Assembly (NCBI RefSeq): GCF_003850045.1
Contig: NZ_RQJX01000003.1
Coordinates: 124,001 to 188,000, forward strand
DNA length: 64,000 bases
Source: Aeromicrobium camelliae
GTDB lineage: Bacteria; Actinomycetota; Actinomycetes; Propionibacteriales; Nocardioidaceae
Direction: 5' to 3'
Part shown: piece by piece, positions 8,277-18,833 of the stretch
How the letters are laid out: every line of letters starts with the position of its first letter
Position numbering within the stretch: position 1 is the stretch's first letter
Made by a program: the position numbers and the translations under genes
The notes under the pieces: generated by a model
Told to the model about the DNA's origin: nothing
The model's input: only the letters and a program-made list of their open reading frames with translations
Databases searched by the model: none

Positions 8277-9428
8277 TCACTTCGCGGGCGCGCCCCTCCG
8301 GAGCACCTCGTCGGCGAAGCGGTTGCCGATCAGCTCGTGCGTCGCCGTGTCCGGGTGCAGCGCGTCCGGCAGCGGGTGCTCCACCGCGTCCACCTCGCCG
8401 TAGAGCGCGAGCCCGTCGACGTAGTGCAGCTGCGGGTCGTCACGTCGACGGTCGACGATCTCCGCCAGAGCGTCGCGGACGACGGTGAGGGAGAGTCGCC
8501 CGAGCGCCGTGTCGCCCTCCTGCCCGGTGGCGGTGAACTTCACTTGGTCGGACCCGAGGGTGGCGACGTCGACCGAACCCGGCCCCGGAGTGGTCTCGTG
8601 GATCCCGCAGAAGACGGGCGAGACCAGGTAGAGCGGCGTCGTGGGGTGGCCGTCGCGGATCGTGTCCAGGAAGCCGTGGACCGCGGGCACGAACGTCCGC
8701 AGTCGCATCGCGTCGAGATTGACGACGTTGATGCCGAGTTTGAGGCTGATGAGGTCCGCTGTCGCGTCGCGGATGGTCCGCGCGATGAACGGGTCGACCA
8801 TCGCGCTGCCGCCGAGACCGAGGTTGTGGAGCGAGACGCCGAGGCGCCGCGCCGCCACTGCCGGCCAGATCCGGCTCGGAGTTGCCGCGTTGGAACCCTG
8901 GCTGATGGAACTGCCGTAGTGCACCCACACCGGCACGCCGTCGGCCTCGAGCGGAGCGACCGGCGCATCCGTACGCAGGTCGACCAGTTCGATCGACTCG
9001 TTGTGCGGAAGCCACAGCTCCACGCACTTCGAACGCGACGGAAGGCCGGACAGCGTCGTGACATGTGCAGGTCCGCCGTGCATGGCGCTCTCGCCGGTCA
9101 GGAGGTCGGTCTCGAGGAGGTCGCCGCCGGTGAGAGGGTCGCTCAGCGCGAGTTCACCGTCGATCCAGACGTCGATCCGGCCGCGAGGGCGTTCAGCGCC
9201 GCGGAACCCGATCCGCGTCGAGTGAGTCTCGAGTTCGATCCTCGTGGCAGAGGTGCGCAGCGCGACCCGGACCCCGGACGGCTGCTGCTCCATCGCGAGG
9301 AGTTGCCCGTCGGGGAACTGTGACCGCACCCAGGCGGGGAGCCGGTGCACCCGCAGCCCCCGGATGGTCGACTCCAGCTCCGCGACGAAGCCGCGTAGCA
9401 GTGCAGGCGAGAACGGCGTGGAACGCAT
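8277..9428 (-). CDS. SGNH/GDSL-family hydrolase with N-terminal beta domain
   Basis: A 383-aa esterase-like protein, without an obvious signal peptide. Residues about 1-170 look like a beta-rich accessory domain. The SGNH core starts with VHYGSSISQGSN (block I Ser). NLGLGGSAM carries the block II Gly and LKLGINVVNLD the block III Asn. DALHPDTATHELIG holds the Asp-His pair of block V. The substrate is probably an O-acyl or O-acetyl ester of a sugar or lipid (inference). TAGGTT lies 6 nt before ATG. The promoter overlaps the first CCTAC-N5-GTAG box shared with the divergent TetR gene, so it is probably the TetR target. Confidence 0.83.
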   Translation of the reverse strand: MRSTPFSPALLRGFVAELESTIRGLRVHRLPAWVRSQFPDGQLLAMEQQPSGVRVALRTSATRIELETHSTRIGFRGAERPRGRIDVWIDGELALSDPLTGGDLLETDLLTGESAMHGGPAHVTTLSGLPSRSKCVELWLPHNESIELVDLRTDAPVAPLEADGVPVWVHYGSSISQGSNAATPSRIWPAVAARRLGVSLHNLGLGGSAMVDPFIARTIRDATADLISLKLGINVVNLDAMRLRTFVPAVHGFLDTIRDGHPTTPLYLVSPVFCGIHETTPGPGSVDVATLGSDQVKFTATGQEGDTALGRLSLTVVRDALAEIVDRRRDDPQLHYVDGLALYGEVDAVEHPLPDALHPDTATHELIGNRFADEVLRRGAPAK

Positions 9429-9436
9429 GCCGCTAA

Positions 9437-9471
9437 CCTACACCTTGTAGGAATCGCCCTACTTACCGTAG
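9437..9471. promoter_or_regulatory. Twin CCTAC-N5-GTAG operator boxes between SGNH hydrolase and TetR genes
   Basis: Box 1 is CCTAC-acctt-GTAGG (9437-9451) and box 2 is CCTAC-ttacc-GTAG (9458-9471). They start 21 bp apart, two helical turns, so both face the same side of DNA. Box 1 overlaps the minus-strand -10 of the hydrolase gene; box 2 lies just before the TetR gene. The arrangement fits a TetR protein controlling itself and its divergent neighbour. Confidence 0.72.
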
Positions 9472-9493
9472 TTACCCTCTGCAAGGAGTCATC

Positions 9494-10075
9494 GTGGCCC
9501 GACTCGGCTTGACCGCTTCCGCGGTGCACGACGCGGCGGTCGACCTCGCCGATGCCGACGGCCTCGACGCCGTCACGATCTCCGCTGTCGCTCGGCGGCT
9601 GGGAATTCGACCGGCGAGCATGTACGCCCACGTGAGGAACATCGGGGCGCTCCTCGACGACCTGCATCGCCGTGGGCTGGCCGAACTAGGCCGCCTCATC
9701 GCCGACGCCGTCGCGGGCCGGTCCGGCTGGGACGCACTCGAGGGGTTCGCCACGGCTCACCGCCGATTCGCCGAGGGGCACCCGGGGCTGTGGCAGGCGG
9801 TGCAACGCCCCGCGAGCGCCGAGATCGCGGCGTCCCCCGAGGCGGGGCAGGTCGCCGGGCTCGCGCTCGCCGTGCTCCGCGGGTACGGACTGACCGACGA
9901 CGCGGCGATCCACGCGACCCGGTTCGTCGGTTCGACCGTCAACGGTTTCGTGACGCTGACCGAGGCCGGGTCCTTCGGCCATCGACCCGTCGACCTCGAC
10001 ACCTCCTGGACGCAATGTCTCGACGCCATCGACCGAGCGCTGCGAAGCTGGCCGCGCGAGACCACGGAGGCGTGA
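9494..10075 (+). CDS. TetR-family transcriptional regulator
   Basis: A 193-aa repressor. The N-terminal helix-turn-helix is HDAAVDLADADGLDAVTISAVARRLGIRPASMYAHVRN. The C-terminal ligand domain resembles the WHG/TetR_C_33 group (GLWQAVQRP near residue 100, FVGSTVNGFVTL near 140). The GTG start has a strong AAGGAG site 7 nt upstream, unlike most genes here. It is divergent from the SGNH hydrolase gene across 65 bp with two matching operator boxes, so it probably regulates that gene and itself. Confidence 0.88.
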   Translation: MARLGLTASAVHDAAVDLADADGLDAVTISAVARRLGIRPASMYAHVRNIGALLDDLHRRGLAELGRLIADAVAGRSGWDALEGFATAHRRFAEGHPGLWQAVQRPASAEIAASPEAGQVAGLALAVLRGYGLTDDAAIHATRFVGSTVNGFVTLTEAGSFGHRPVDLDTSWTQCLDAIDRALRSWPRETTEA

Positions 10076-10186
10076 ACCGACACCGCACGCATGCCACGAC
10101 CTGAGCGCCCGCGCCGGGATGTCCGATTCAGACGCTGTACGGCGCGCCTCCCCCACCGCGGGCCTGGTTCTTGATAGTGAGTTGAA

Positions 10187-11034
10187 GTGACGGACGATTT
10201 CCTTCCCAGCCCGACCGCCCTCTTCTCGGCTGCCGCGCGAGCGGCCCATCCGCTCGTTGATGATGAGCCACACCTGCTCCACGACGAGATCGCTCAGCGA
10301 CTGTGCGAGAAGCTGTCCCCCTCGCCGTTGGACTACCAGCTCGCTCAGCCCGGCGCACCGATCCTCGCCGCTGCCCGCTTCTCCGCAGCCGTGCGCTCCC
10401 TGTACGCCGATCAGTTCGTGGCTGCCTCGGGCATCGATCAGATCGTGGTGGTGGGCGCGGGCCTCGACACCATCGCGTCGCGCCTCCCGGCGCCACACGA
10501 CGAACGCGTATGGCTCGTCGGTCGACCAGGCGTCCTCGCGTGGCGCTCGCACCTCTTGGCGTCGGCGGGGCTCGACGACCCCGCGGAGCTGGTCGGAGCC
10601 GACCTCACGCATGGCCTCGACCCGCAGTTACTCGAGGCCTCGGGCGTCGACCTCCAACGCCCGATCGCGTTCCTATGGCTGGGCGTCAGCATTATCTGCC
10701 GCCGGCGAGCTGCGAGCGCTTCTTCGCGTCGGTCGCCGACGTGCACCCGGAGTCGTCGCTCATCTTCGACTACGTCCTCCCCCACGAGCTTCGCGATGCT
10801 CGGGGCGCTGAGTACTCTGCGGCTGTCGCCGCCATGGCGGGCGAGGCGGGCGAGCCGTCGCGCTGTTCGGCCGCTCCGACCACCCTTCATGGCTGGCTCG
10901 CCTCCGCCGGTTGGCACGTGCACGATGATCGCGACGAGGAGGACGGTGCGCCCTCGGGGTTCTGGGGACGAGCCGATCACCTGAAGCCGATGAAACTCAT
11001 CCGCCTCGTCCACGCGTCGCGTCGGCGGGCGTGA
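10187..11034 (+). pseudogene. Frameshifted SAM-dependent methyltransferase (leucine carboxyl methyltransferase/PPM1-like)
   Basis: The first part, from GTG 10187 to about 10690, reads a class I methyltransferase of the LCM/PPM1 group. It has DYQLAQPGAPILAAARF, the SAM loop IVVVGAGLDTIASRL, and FLWLGVS. The family continues from LWLGVS into YLP. That continuation (HYLPPASCERFFASVADVHPESSL) is present but in the -1 frame after 10690, running to the stop at 11034. One missing base restores a single protein of about 282 aa. Read as it stands, the first frame instead gives an unrelated arginine-rich tail. It is either a recent inactivating mutation or a sequencing error. Confidence 0.8.
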
Positions 11035-11093
11035 CACAACGCCACCGGTCATGTCACACTGCCGATGTCACGTTCATCGGACAAGGAGCGGCC

Positions 11094-11921
11094 ATGCTGT
11101 CGAAGCTCGCGTACTCGCGCACCGGGGGCGGGGAACCGCTCGTCCTGATCCACGGGATCGGGCACCGCTGGCAAGCTTGGGAGCCCGTGATCGAGCAGCT
11201 GTCGGAGCACTTCGACGTGATCGCTCTCGACCTGCCCGGCTTCGGGGCCTCCCCCGCACTGAGCGAGGCCGGCGTCTCGGCGAGCATGGAGAACGTCCTG
11301 CAGGCCATCCGCGAGAACTTCGAGGAATGGGGCATCGACCGGCCGCACGTCGTCGGCAACTCGCTGGGTGGAGCCGTCGCGCTCTACCTCGGCGACCACG
11401 GGCTGGCCCGCAGCGTCGTCGCATTGAGTCCCGCCGGGTTCTTCGGGCCTGGGGGCCGCGTGCAGGCGGTCGCCGCCCTGCTCGCGATCAAGCTCGCCGC
11501 CTACGCCCCCGACGCGGTACTGCGCCGGGTCTCGCGCTCGGCCGTGGGCCGTCGACTCGTCGGCTTCCTCTTGTACGCGCACCCGGAGCGGTACGACGCC
11601 GACCGGGTGCTCGGTGACGCCCTGTCACTCAAACGCAGCCCGGCGTTCTGGCCCACCCTCCTGCAGGCGGTCAACTTCCGTTTCCGCGGCGGCGTGCGCG
11701 TCCCCACCACGATCGCCTGGGGCACGAAGGACCGGCTGCTCAACCCCAAGCAGGCCGCGCAAGCCCGACGTCAGCTGCCCCGCGCCACCCACGTCCCGCT
11801 CGTCGGCGCGGGGCACGTCCCGATGGGCGACTGCCCCGACGAGATCGCCCGCATCGTGCACGAGACGGTCAAGCGCGGAGACGAGGCGGCCGGCAGCGCA
11901 CCGCTCTCCGCGACCGCCTGA
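11094..11921 (+). CDS. Alpha/beta hydrolase
   Basis: A 275-aa soluble alpha/beta-hydrolase fold protein. The oxyanion region is HGIGHRWQAW, the nucleophile elbow GNSLGG, the acid is in WGTKDRLL, and the histidine in GAGHVPMGD. A helical cap separates the nucleophile and acid. ATG 11094 follows AAGGAG by about 6 nt and is preferred over upstream ATG 11031, whose extra 21 residues do not look like this fold. Substrate is unknown; an esterase, lipase or epoxide-type reaction is possible. It stands between the broken methyltransferase and a flavoprotein gene. Confidence 0.88.
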   Translation: MLSKLAYSRTGGGEPLVLIHGIGHRWQAWEPVIEQLSEHFDVIALDLPGFGASPALSEAGVSASMENVLQAIRENFEEWGIDRPHVVGNSLGGAVALYLGDHGLARSVVALSPAGFFGPGGRVQAVAALLAIKLAAYAPDAVLRRVSRSAVGRRLVGFLLYAHPERYDADRVLGDALSLKRSPAFWPTLLQAVNFRFRGGVRVPTTIAWGTKDRLLNPKQAAQARRQLPRATHVPLVGAGHVPMGDCPDEIARIVHETVKRGDEAAGSAPLSATA

Positions 11922-12001
11922 TCTCTGCGTCCGCGGAACCACGGCTGGCACCCTCCCACGAACCCGGGAAGCTCCGAGGAGCGTTCGGCGTTGACGAGGA
12001 C

Positions 12002-13057
12002 GTGGAACTCCACGACTCGATCGTCATCGGCGGTGGCCAGGCCGGCCTGTCAGCGTCGTATCACCTGAAGCGCCGCGGGATCGAGCACCTCGTCCTCGAC
12101 GCCAACGCGCATCCCGGTGGAGCGTGGCAGCATCGATGGCCGACGCTCTCCATGCACGACGTCCATGGTGTCGCGGACCTCCCGGGGCTCGAGCGCGCTG
12201 AGGACGACGGAGCCGCGGCGGCACGCGAGGCCGTTCCCGCGTACTTCCGGAGCTACGAGCAGACCTTCGATCTGCCCGTCGTGCGCCCCGTCGAGGTGGA
12301 CGCGGTGACCGACGACGACGGCATTCTCGTCGTGAGGTCGGGCGAGCGGGCCTGGCGGACCCGCACCCTCGTCAACGCCACCGGCACCTGGACGCGGCCG
12401 TTCATCCCCTACTACCCCGGCATCGAGACCTTCGCCGGCCGCCAGCTGCACACGGTCGACTTCACCCGCCCCGAGGAGTTCCGCGGGCAGCGAGTGCTCG
12501 TCGTCGGCGGCGGGCAGTCGGCGGTCCAGTTCCTCGGCCAGCTCGCCCCCGTCACCGACACCCTCTGGGTGACCCGCCACGAGCCGCGCTGGCGGACCGA
12601 GGAGTTCACCCCCGAGGCCGGCCGCGCCGCTGTCGCGCTCGTCGAGGACCGCGTACGTCAGGGACTTCCACCTCGCAGCGTCGTGAGCGTGACCGGCCTG
12701 CTGCTGCGACCGCAGGAGGAGGAGGCCCGTCGCCTCGGAGCGTACGAACGGCGGCCGATGTTCAGTCGGATCGAGCCGCGCGGGGTGCGCTGGACCGACG
12801 GGAGTTTCGAGCCCGTCGACGTGATCCTCTGGGCGACCGGGTTCCGCCACGCCATCGACCACCTCGCACCCCTGCACCTGCGCAGTCCGCGCGGCGGCAT
12901 CCAGCTCGACGGCACCACGGCGGTCGCCGACCCGCGTATCCAGCTCGTCGGGTACGGCCCGAGCGCGAGCACCATCGGTGCGAACCGGGCGGGTCGCAGT
13001 GCCGCCCTCGGCGTCGTGCGGTGGCTGGCCGACGAGGCGGCTACGCTCGCCGGATGA
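12002..13057 (+). CDS. Flavin-dependent monooxygenase/oxidoreductase, FMO-like
   Basis: A 351-aa NAD(P)/FAD protein with two Rossmann motifs: IVIGGGQAGLSASYHL at the N-terminus for FAD, and VLVVGGGQSAVQFLGQL near residue 165 for NAD(P). FAGRQLHTVDF resembles the FxGxxxH fingerprint of flavin monooxygenases but lacks its downstream Trp. WATGFRH near residue 280 is the second FMO-type landmark. It is shorter than Baeyer-Villiger enzymes (about 500 aa), so it is best read as a single-component FMO/thioredoxin-reductase-like oxidoreductase. It overlaps the next gene by 4 nt (ATGA), suggesting coupled translation. Confidence 0.84.
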   Translation: MELHDSIVIGGGQAGLSASYHLKRRGIEHLVLDANAHPGGAWQHRWPTLSMHDVHGVADLPGLERAEDDGAAAAREAVPAYFRSYEQTFDLPVVRPVEVDAVTDDDGILVVRSGERAWRTRTLVNATGTWTRPFIPYYPGIETFAGRQLHTVDFTRPEEFRGQRVLVVGGGQSAVQFLGQLAPVTDTLWVTRHEPRWRTEEFTPEAGRAAVALVEDRVRQGLPPRSVVSVTGLLLRPQEEEARRLGAYERRPMFSRIEPRGVRWTDGSFEPVDVILWATGFRHAIDHLAPLHLRSPRGGIQLDGTTAVADPRIQLVGYGPSASTIGANRAGRSAALGVVRWLADEAATLAG

Positions 13058-13791
13058 GCGAGTCGGTCCTGGATCTCGACGCCGTGCACGCGACCGCGCT
13101 CGATCTCGCACGCGGCGCCGGCGAACTCGCACGGCGGTTCGCCGCAGAGGGCTTCGGCAGCGTCGCCGACATCGATCGCCGGATCGTGCACCACCTCGCC
13201 GCCCGGTATCGCGAGCACGGCGTTCTCAGCCGCGAGTCCGGCGACCACGGGCCGGACGACGCCCGGGTGCGGTGGCTCGTCGACCCCCTCAACGGTGCCG
13301 ACAACTACCGCGTCGGTCTCGACCTCTACGGCGTCACCTTCGCCGTCCTGCTCGACGATCATCCGCAGGTCGCGGTCGTGCACGACTCCGCATCCGGCCG
13401 TTCCACCTCGGCCATCGCCGGGCGGGGCGCCTGGCAGGAGGGACGACGGCTCTCGGTCGCCGCGGCCCGTCCGGCGACGCAGCTCACGGTCGCGTGGATC
13501 GAGGGCAGCGAGGTCGCGGCGGACGATCCGCTTCGGCAGGCCGCGCTCCACACTCTCGAACGCTCGACCCACCGGGTCCTGCGCACCGGTGCCCCCGCTC
13601 GTGACTGGGCACTCCTGGCCGAGGGCGGGATCGACGCGGCGGTCGTGCTGCGCGGCGAGCCCTGGGACGTCGCCCCGGGCAGCCTGGTCGCCCGCGAGGC
13701 TGGAGCTGTCGACACTCGCGTCGGCGGCTTCACGATCACCGGCGTTCCCGGTTCGCTTCGCGGCCTCACCGCCCTTCTCGCCGCCCACTGA
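13054..13791 (+). CDS. Inositol monophosphatase-family protein with altered metal-site residues
   Basis: A 245-aa IMPase-fold protein. The family pattern is clear: WLVDPLNGADNY at 74-85 aligns with W-x-[VI]-D-P-[IL]-D-G-T, GRGAWQEGRRL near 123-133 with the G-x-GA-x-x-[NE]-G segment, and WDVAPG at 204-209 with WDxAAG. Key residues differ: the GEES Glu reads Arg60, the second motif Asp reads Asn80, and the Thr reads Ala82. Asp77 and Asp205 remain. Metal site 1 and the nucleophilic-water site look damaged, so it may lack phosphatase activity. The start overlaps the previous stop, but TACGCT 6 nt upstream could also give a leaderless transcript. Confidence 0.82.
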   Translation: MSESVLDLDAVHATALDLARGAGELARRFAAEGFGSVADIDRRIVHHLAARYREHGVLSRESGDHGPDDARVRWLVDPLNGADNYRVGLDLYGVTFAVLLDDHPQVAVVHDSASGRSTSAIAGRGAWQEGRRLSVAAARPATQLTVAWIEGSEVAADDPLRQAALHTLERSTHRVLRTGAPARDWALLAEGGIDAAVVLRGEPWDVAPGSLVAREAGAVDTRVGGFTITGVPGSLRGLTALLAAH

Positions 13792-13850
13792 CCTCGCTTC
13801 CCCGCCCCGCACCACTCGCCAAGCATGCGACGTCCGGCCGAACCCCTTGC

Positions 13851-13868
13851 CATGCAACTAGTTGCATG
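13851..13868. promoter_or_regulatory. 18-bp perfect palindrome, PadR operator within promoter
   Basis: CATGCAACTAGTTGCATG is perfectly self-complementary. It sits between a -35-like TTGCCA (13847-13852) and the -10 TACGCT (13871-13876), 18 bp apart, with the PadR-family ATG 6 nt further on. PadR sites commonly have ATGTxxxx/xxxxACAT-like arms, so autoregulation is the simplest reading. Confidence 0.85.
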
Positions 13869-13882
13869 GGTACGCTCCGGGC

Positions 13883-14422
13883 ATGGCGCTCGAACACGCG
13901 ATCCTCGTCTCGCTGACAGAGCAGGCGGCGACCGGCTACGACCTCGCCCGGCGGTTCGATGCGTCCATCGGGTACTTCTGGCGGGCCAGTCACCAGCAGA
14001 TCTACAAGACGCTCGCGCGGATGGAGGCCGACGGCTGGGTCAGCGCGACGATCGAACCTCGCGAGGGCACGGCCGACAAGAAGACGTACGCGATCACCGA
14101 TGCTGGCCGCGAGGAGCTGACCCGCTTCACCGCCGAGCCGTCACCGCGCGAGGCGTTGCGCAGCGATTTCGCCGTCAAGCTGCGCGGACTGGCCGACGTC
14201 ACCGCGATCGTCGAGGACACGCGGCGCCGGCGCGCCGATCACGTCGAGCGGCTCGACCGCTACGAGGCCAGCGCCAAGCGCCACTACCCCGATCCCGATG
14301 CCGTCGAGGAGCGCGAGCGCGGCGCCTACTTGGCGCTCCGCGGCGGCATCCTCAGCGAGCGCATGGGCATCGCCTGGTGCGACGAGATCCTCGATCAACT
14401 CGAGACGCGGAGCGACCGATGA
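13883..14422 (+). CDS. PadR-family transcriptional regulator
   Basis: A 179-aa repressor with the PadR winged helix at 1-80: LEHAILVSLTEQAATGYDLARRF, then FWRASHQQIYKTLARMEADGWV and YAITDAGREEL. The C-terminal half is the helical dimerisation domain typical of the Vir/PadR_C group (WCDEILDQLETR near the end). ATG 13883 is chosen over ATG 13862 because the former follows TACGCT by 6 nt and starts with the family sequence, while the latter lies inside the operator. Likely autoregulated through the palindrome at 13851-13868. The coding end overlaps the convergent membrane-protein gene by 28 nt. Confidence 0.9.
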   Translation: MALEHAILVSLTEQAATGYDLARRFDASIGYFWRASHQQIYKTLARMEADGWVSATIEPREGTADKKTYAITDAGREELTRFTAEPSPREALRSDFAVKLRGLADVTAIVEDTRRRRADHVERLDRYEASAKRHYPDPDAVEERERGAYLALRGGILSERMGIAWCDEILDQLETRSDR

Positions 14423-14637
14423 GCCCGCAGCCCGATCACCAGCACGATCACTCCGAACGTCATCGCTGTGACGATCAGCACCGCGTGCACCCAGAAGAAG
14501 CCCGTCGGAGCGCTCGCCCACGCCTCCCCGGCCCACGCGCGGTCGTCATCGACGATGGCCTTCGCGAACCGCGGCCAGATCACGATGTTGAAGACGCCGG
14601 CCGCCGTCAGCAGCCACGCACTCGCTCGTCCGATCAC
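14395..14637 (-). CDS. SCO4848-like small membrane protein
   Basis: An 80-aa protein from GTG 14637. Two hydrophobic helices flank the conserved stretch WLLTAAGVFNIVIWPRFAKAI and WASAPTGFFWVHAVLIV. That pattern matches the actinobacterial SCO4848 family, whose function is unknown. CACACT lies 6 nt before GTG, in the same geometry as other leaderless genes here; ATG 14664 is an alternative. Its 3' end overlaps the PadR gene tail by 28 nt on the other strand. Confidence 0.72.
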   Translation of the reverse strand: MIGRASAWLLTAAGVFNIVIWPRFAKAIVDDDRAWAGEAWASAPTGFFWVHAVLIVTAMTFGVIVLVIGLRAHRSLRVSS

Positions 14638-14684
14638 CACCCCAGTGTGCCAACGCGGCACCACACCCCCGAGAGGACCGTGTC

Positions 14685-17116
<2,432 letters not shown>

Positions 17117-17125
17117 CGCGAACAG

Positions 17126-17171
17126 ACGATCGGGGGCGGGCAACGCCATCGCGCTGCCCGCCCCCGATCGT
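17126..17171. terminator. Bidirectional hairpin terminator between fadH and the small membrane gene
   Basis: ACGATCGGGGGCGGGCA (17126-17142) pairs perfectly with TGCCCGCCCCCGATCGT (17155-17171) around a 12-nt loop. The 17-bp GC-rich stem starts 10 nt after the fadH stop and 14 nt after the stop of the convergent gene at 17185. No U-tract follows, which is common for actinobacterial terminators. Confidence 0.88.
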
Positions 17172-17184
17172 GCTGGTACCGAGG

Positions 17185-17340
17185 TCAGAACCAGTGTTTG
17201 CGGCCTCCGACCGCGCGACCCGTGGCACCGAGGATCCAGAGGATGACCCCGACGACGAGCAGGATGCCGCCGATCGTGTAGAGGATGGGGACGTCCAGGA
17301 CGGCGCCCAAGATGGCGAGGATGGCTCCGAGGATGATCAT
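17185..17340 (-). CDS. 51-aa hydrophobic membrane protein (DUF6131-like)
   Basis: ATG 17340 to TGA 17185 encodes 51 residues: MIILGAILAILGAVLDVPIL, a second glycine- and isoleucine-rich helix GGILLVVGVILWILG, and the basic tail GRAVGGRKHWF. The layout of two helices plus GR-VGGR-HW tail matches a small actinobacterial membrane family (DUF6131-type) of unknown role. AAGGGA lies 8 nt upstream. It ends against the shared hairpin terminator. Confidence 0.75.
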   Translation of the reverse strand: MIILGAILAILGAVLDVPILYTIGGILLVVGVILWILGATGRAVGGRKHWF

Positions 17341-17458
17341 GAGAAATCCCTTCGTTTGAGTCACGACGTTCCCGCCGCGTCCCTCACGCTAGGACAGCTT
17401 CGGCACTTCCGCTCGGTGAGCGGCCGCGACTGTCGGCATCGCAGTCCATACTCGGGGC

Positions 17459-17986
17459 ATGGCCGAACGTGTCGTGCTGCTGCGCGCTGTCAACGTGGGC
17501 GGCGCCAAGTTGCCGATGGAACGCTTGCGCGCGATCGCCGACGAGCTCGGCGCGCGCGACGTCAGCACCTACATCGCGTCGGGCAACCTGCTGTGCACCC
17601 CGCCAGGCGATCCGGCCGACTTCGACCGCGCACTCGAAGCACGCATCGAGGCCGAGCTCGGCTTCTTCCGCGAGGCGATCAGCCGGACTCCGGACGAGCT
17701 TCGGCAGGCGCTCGACGCCTACCCGTTCGAGGTCCTCGAACCGAAGCTCGCGCACATCTACTTCCTCGCGGCCACGCCGTCGCCCGAGGCGGTGGCGGAT
17801 CTCGCCGCACGCGATCTCGGCCCCGACCTCGCCCGCGTCATCGGTCGCGACCTGCACGTGCGTTTCGCCGACGGGGTCGCGTCCTCGCCGCTGACCGCAC
17901 CGTTCGTCGCGCGCGTGCTCGGCACGCCCGGAACGGCCCGCAACCTCCGCACGATCGCAGCGCTCGTCGAGAAGGCGAGCACGTGA
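17459..17986 (+). CDS. DUF1697 family protein
   Basis: A 175-aa cytosolic protein. The start VVLLRAVNVGGAKLPMERLRAIADELG and the following TYIASGNLL match DUF1697, whose members start with a [VL]ALLRGINVGG-x-N-x-x-x-M-x-x-L pattern. No catalytic residues are established for this family and its role is unknown. The ATG follows CATACT by 6 nt. The sirtuin gene begins 22 nt downstream with its own CATACT box, so the two may be transcribed separately. Confidence 0.86.
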   Translation: MAERVVLLRAVNVGGAKLPMERLRAIADELGARDVSTYIASGNLLCTPPGDPADFDRALEARIEAELGFFREAISRTPDELRQALDAYPFEVLEPKLAHIYFLAATPSPEAVADLAARDLGPDLARVIGRDLHVRFADGVASSPLTAPFVARVLGTPGTARNLRTIAALVEKAST

Positions 17987-18008
17987 TCGGCGTGCCCATA
18001 CTGGAAGG

Positions 18009-18812
18009 GTGACCTCCTTCCCCGACTGGACCGGACGCCGTTGGCTCGTGCTCACCGGCGCCGGGGTGTCGACCGACTCCGGCATCCCGGACTACCGCGG
18101 TCCCGACGCTCCTCCGCGCTCCCCGATGACGTATCAGGAGTTCATCGCCTCGGAGCGGGCGCGCCAGCGGTACTGGGCTCGTGCGCACGTCGGGTGGTCG
18201 CACATGCGAGAAGCCGAACCGAACGCCACGCACCTCGATCTCGCCCGTCGTCAGCGCGAGGGCCAGCTCCTCGGTCTCATCACCCAGAACGTCGACGGGC
18301 TCCACGAGAAGGCCGGCCACCGCGACGTCATCGACCTCCACGGACGTATCGACCGCGTCATCTGTCTGGACTGCGGGGAGCTGACGAGCCGCCGCCGACT
18401 GCATCACCGACTCGTCGCCCTCAATCCCGGATGGGAGGACCGCGAGGCCGAGGTCGCTCCCGACGGCGACGTGCTCATCGACGACACCGAGGACTTCGTC
18501 GTCGCGCCGTGCGAGAACTGCGGCGGACGACTCAAGCCGGACGTCGTGTTCTTCGGCGAGACGGTGCCGAAGCCGCGAGTCGCCCGGTGCTTCGACCTCG
18601 TCGAGCAGGCGCGCCAGGAGGACGCGGCCTTCGTGGTCATCGGCTCGTCGCTGCAGGTGATGAGCGGACTGCGATTCGTGCGTCGTGCCGCCAAGGACGG
18701 CACCACGGTCGTCATCATCAACCGCGGGACGACCCGCGGCGACGACCTCGCCGACGTCAAGATCGACGGCGGCGCGGCCGAGACGCTCGCGGCGCTCGCC
18801 CTGGCGAGCTAG
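18009..18812 (+). CDS. NAD-dependent protein deacylase (sirtuin, Sir2 family)
   Basis: A 267-aa sirtuin that removes acyl groups from protein lysines using NAD+. The NAD site GAGVSTDSGIPDYRG (residues about 18-32), TQNVDGLHEKAG with the Asn-Asp pair, and the catalytic His in IDLHGRID are all present. A zinc ribbon has Cys pairs CLDCG and CENCGG, with a long insertion between them. VFFGETVPK and GSSLQV complete the family. Start GTG follows CATACT by 6 nt. The lysine-malonyl/succinyl pocket residues (Tyr/Arg of SIRT5 type) are not evident, so deacetylation is more likely. Confidence 0.94.
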   Translation: MTSFPDWTGRRWLVLTGAGVSTDSGIPDYRGPDAPPRSPMTYQEFIASERARQRYWARAHVGWSHMREAEPNATHLDLARRQREGQLLGLITQNVDGLHEKAGHRDVIDLHGRIDRVICLDCGELTSRRRLHHRLVALNPGWEDREAEVAPDGDVLIDDTEDFVVAPCENCGGRLKPDVVFFGETVPKPRVARCFDLVEQARQEDAAFVVIGSSLQVMSGLRFVRRAAKDGTTVVIINRGTTRGDDLADVKIDGGAAETLAALALAS

Positions 18813-18833
18813 CGGCCGACTGCGGACGCTGAC

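Noticed and set aside
8226-8280. GTG 8280 as the start of the CaiB/AMACR-type gene, overlapping the SGNH gene stop (GTGA)
   Set aside because: It would translate the operator palindrome as the first 16 residues, before sequence that matches no family. GTG 8232 has a -10 box at the usual 7-nt spacing. I cannot fully exclude 8280.
12002-13057. Baeyer-Villiger monooxygenase assignment for the flavoprotein
   Set aside because: The F-x-G-x-x-x-H-x-x-x-W fingerprint is incomplete and the protein is about 150 residues too short.
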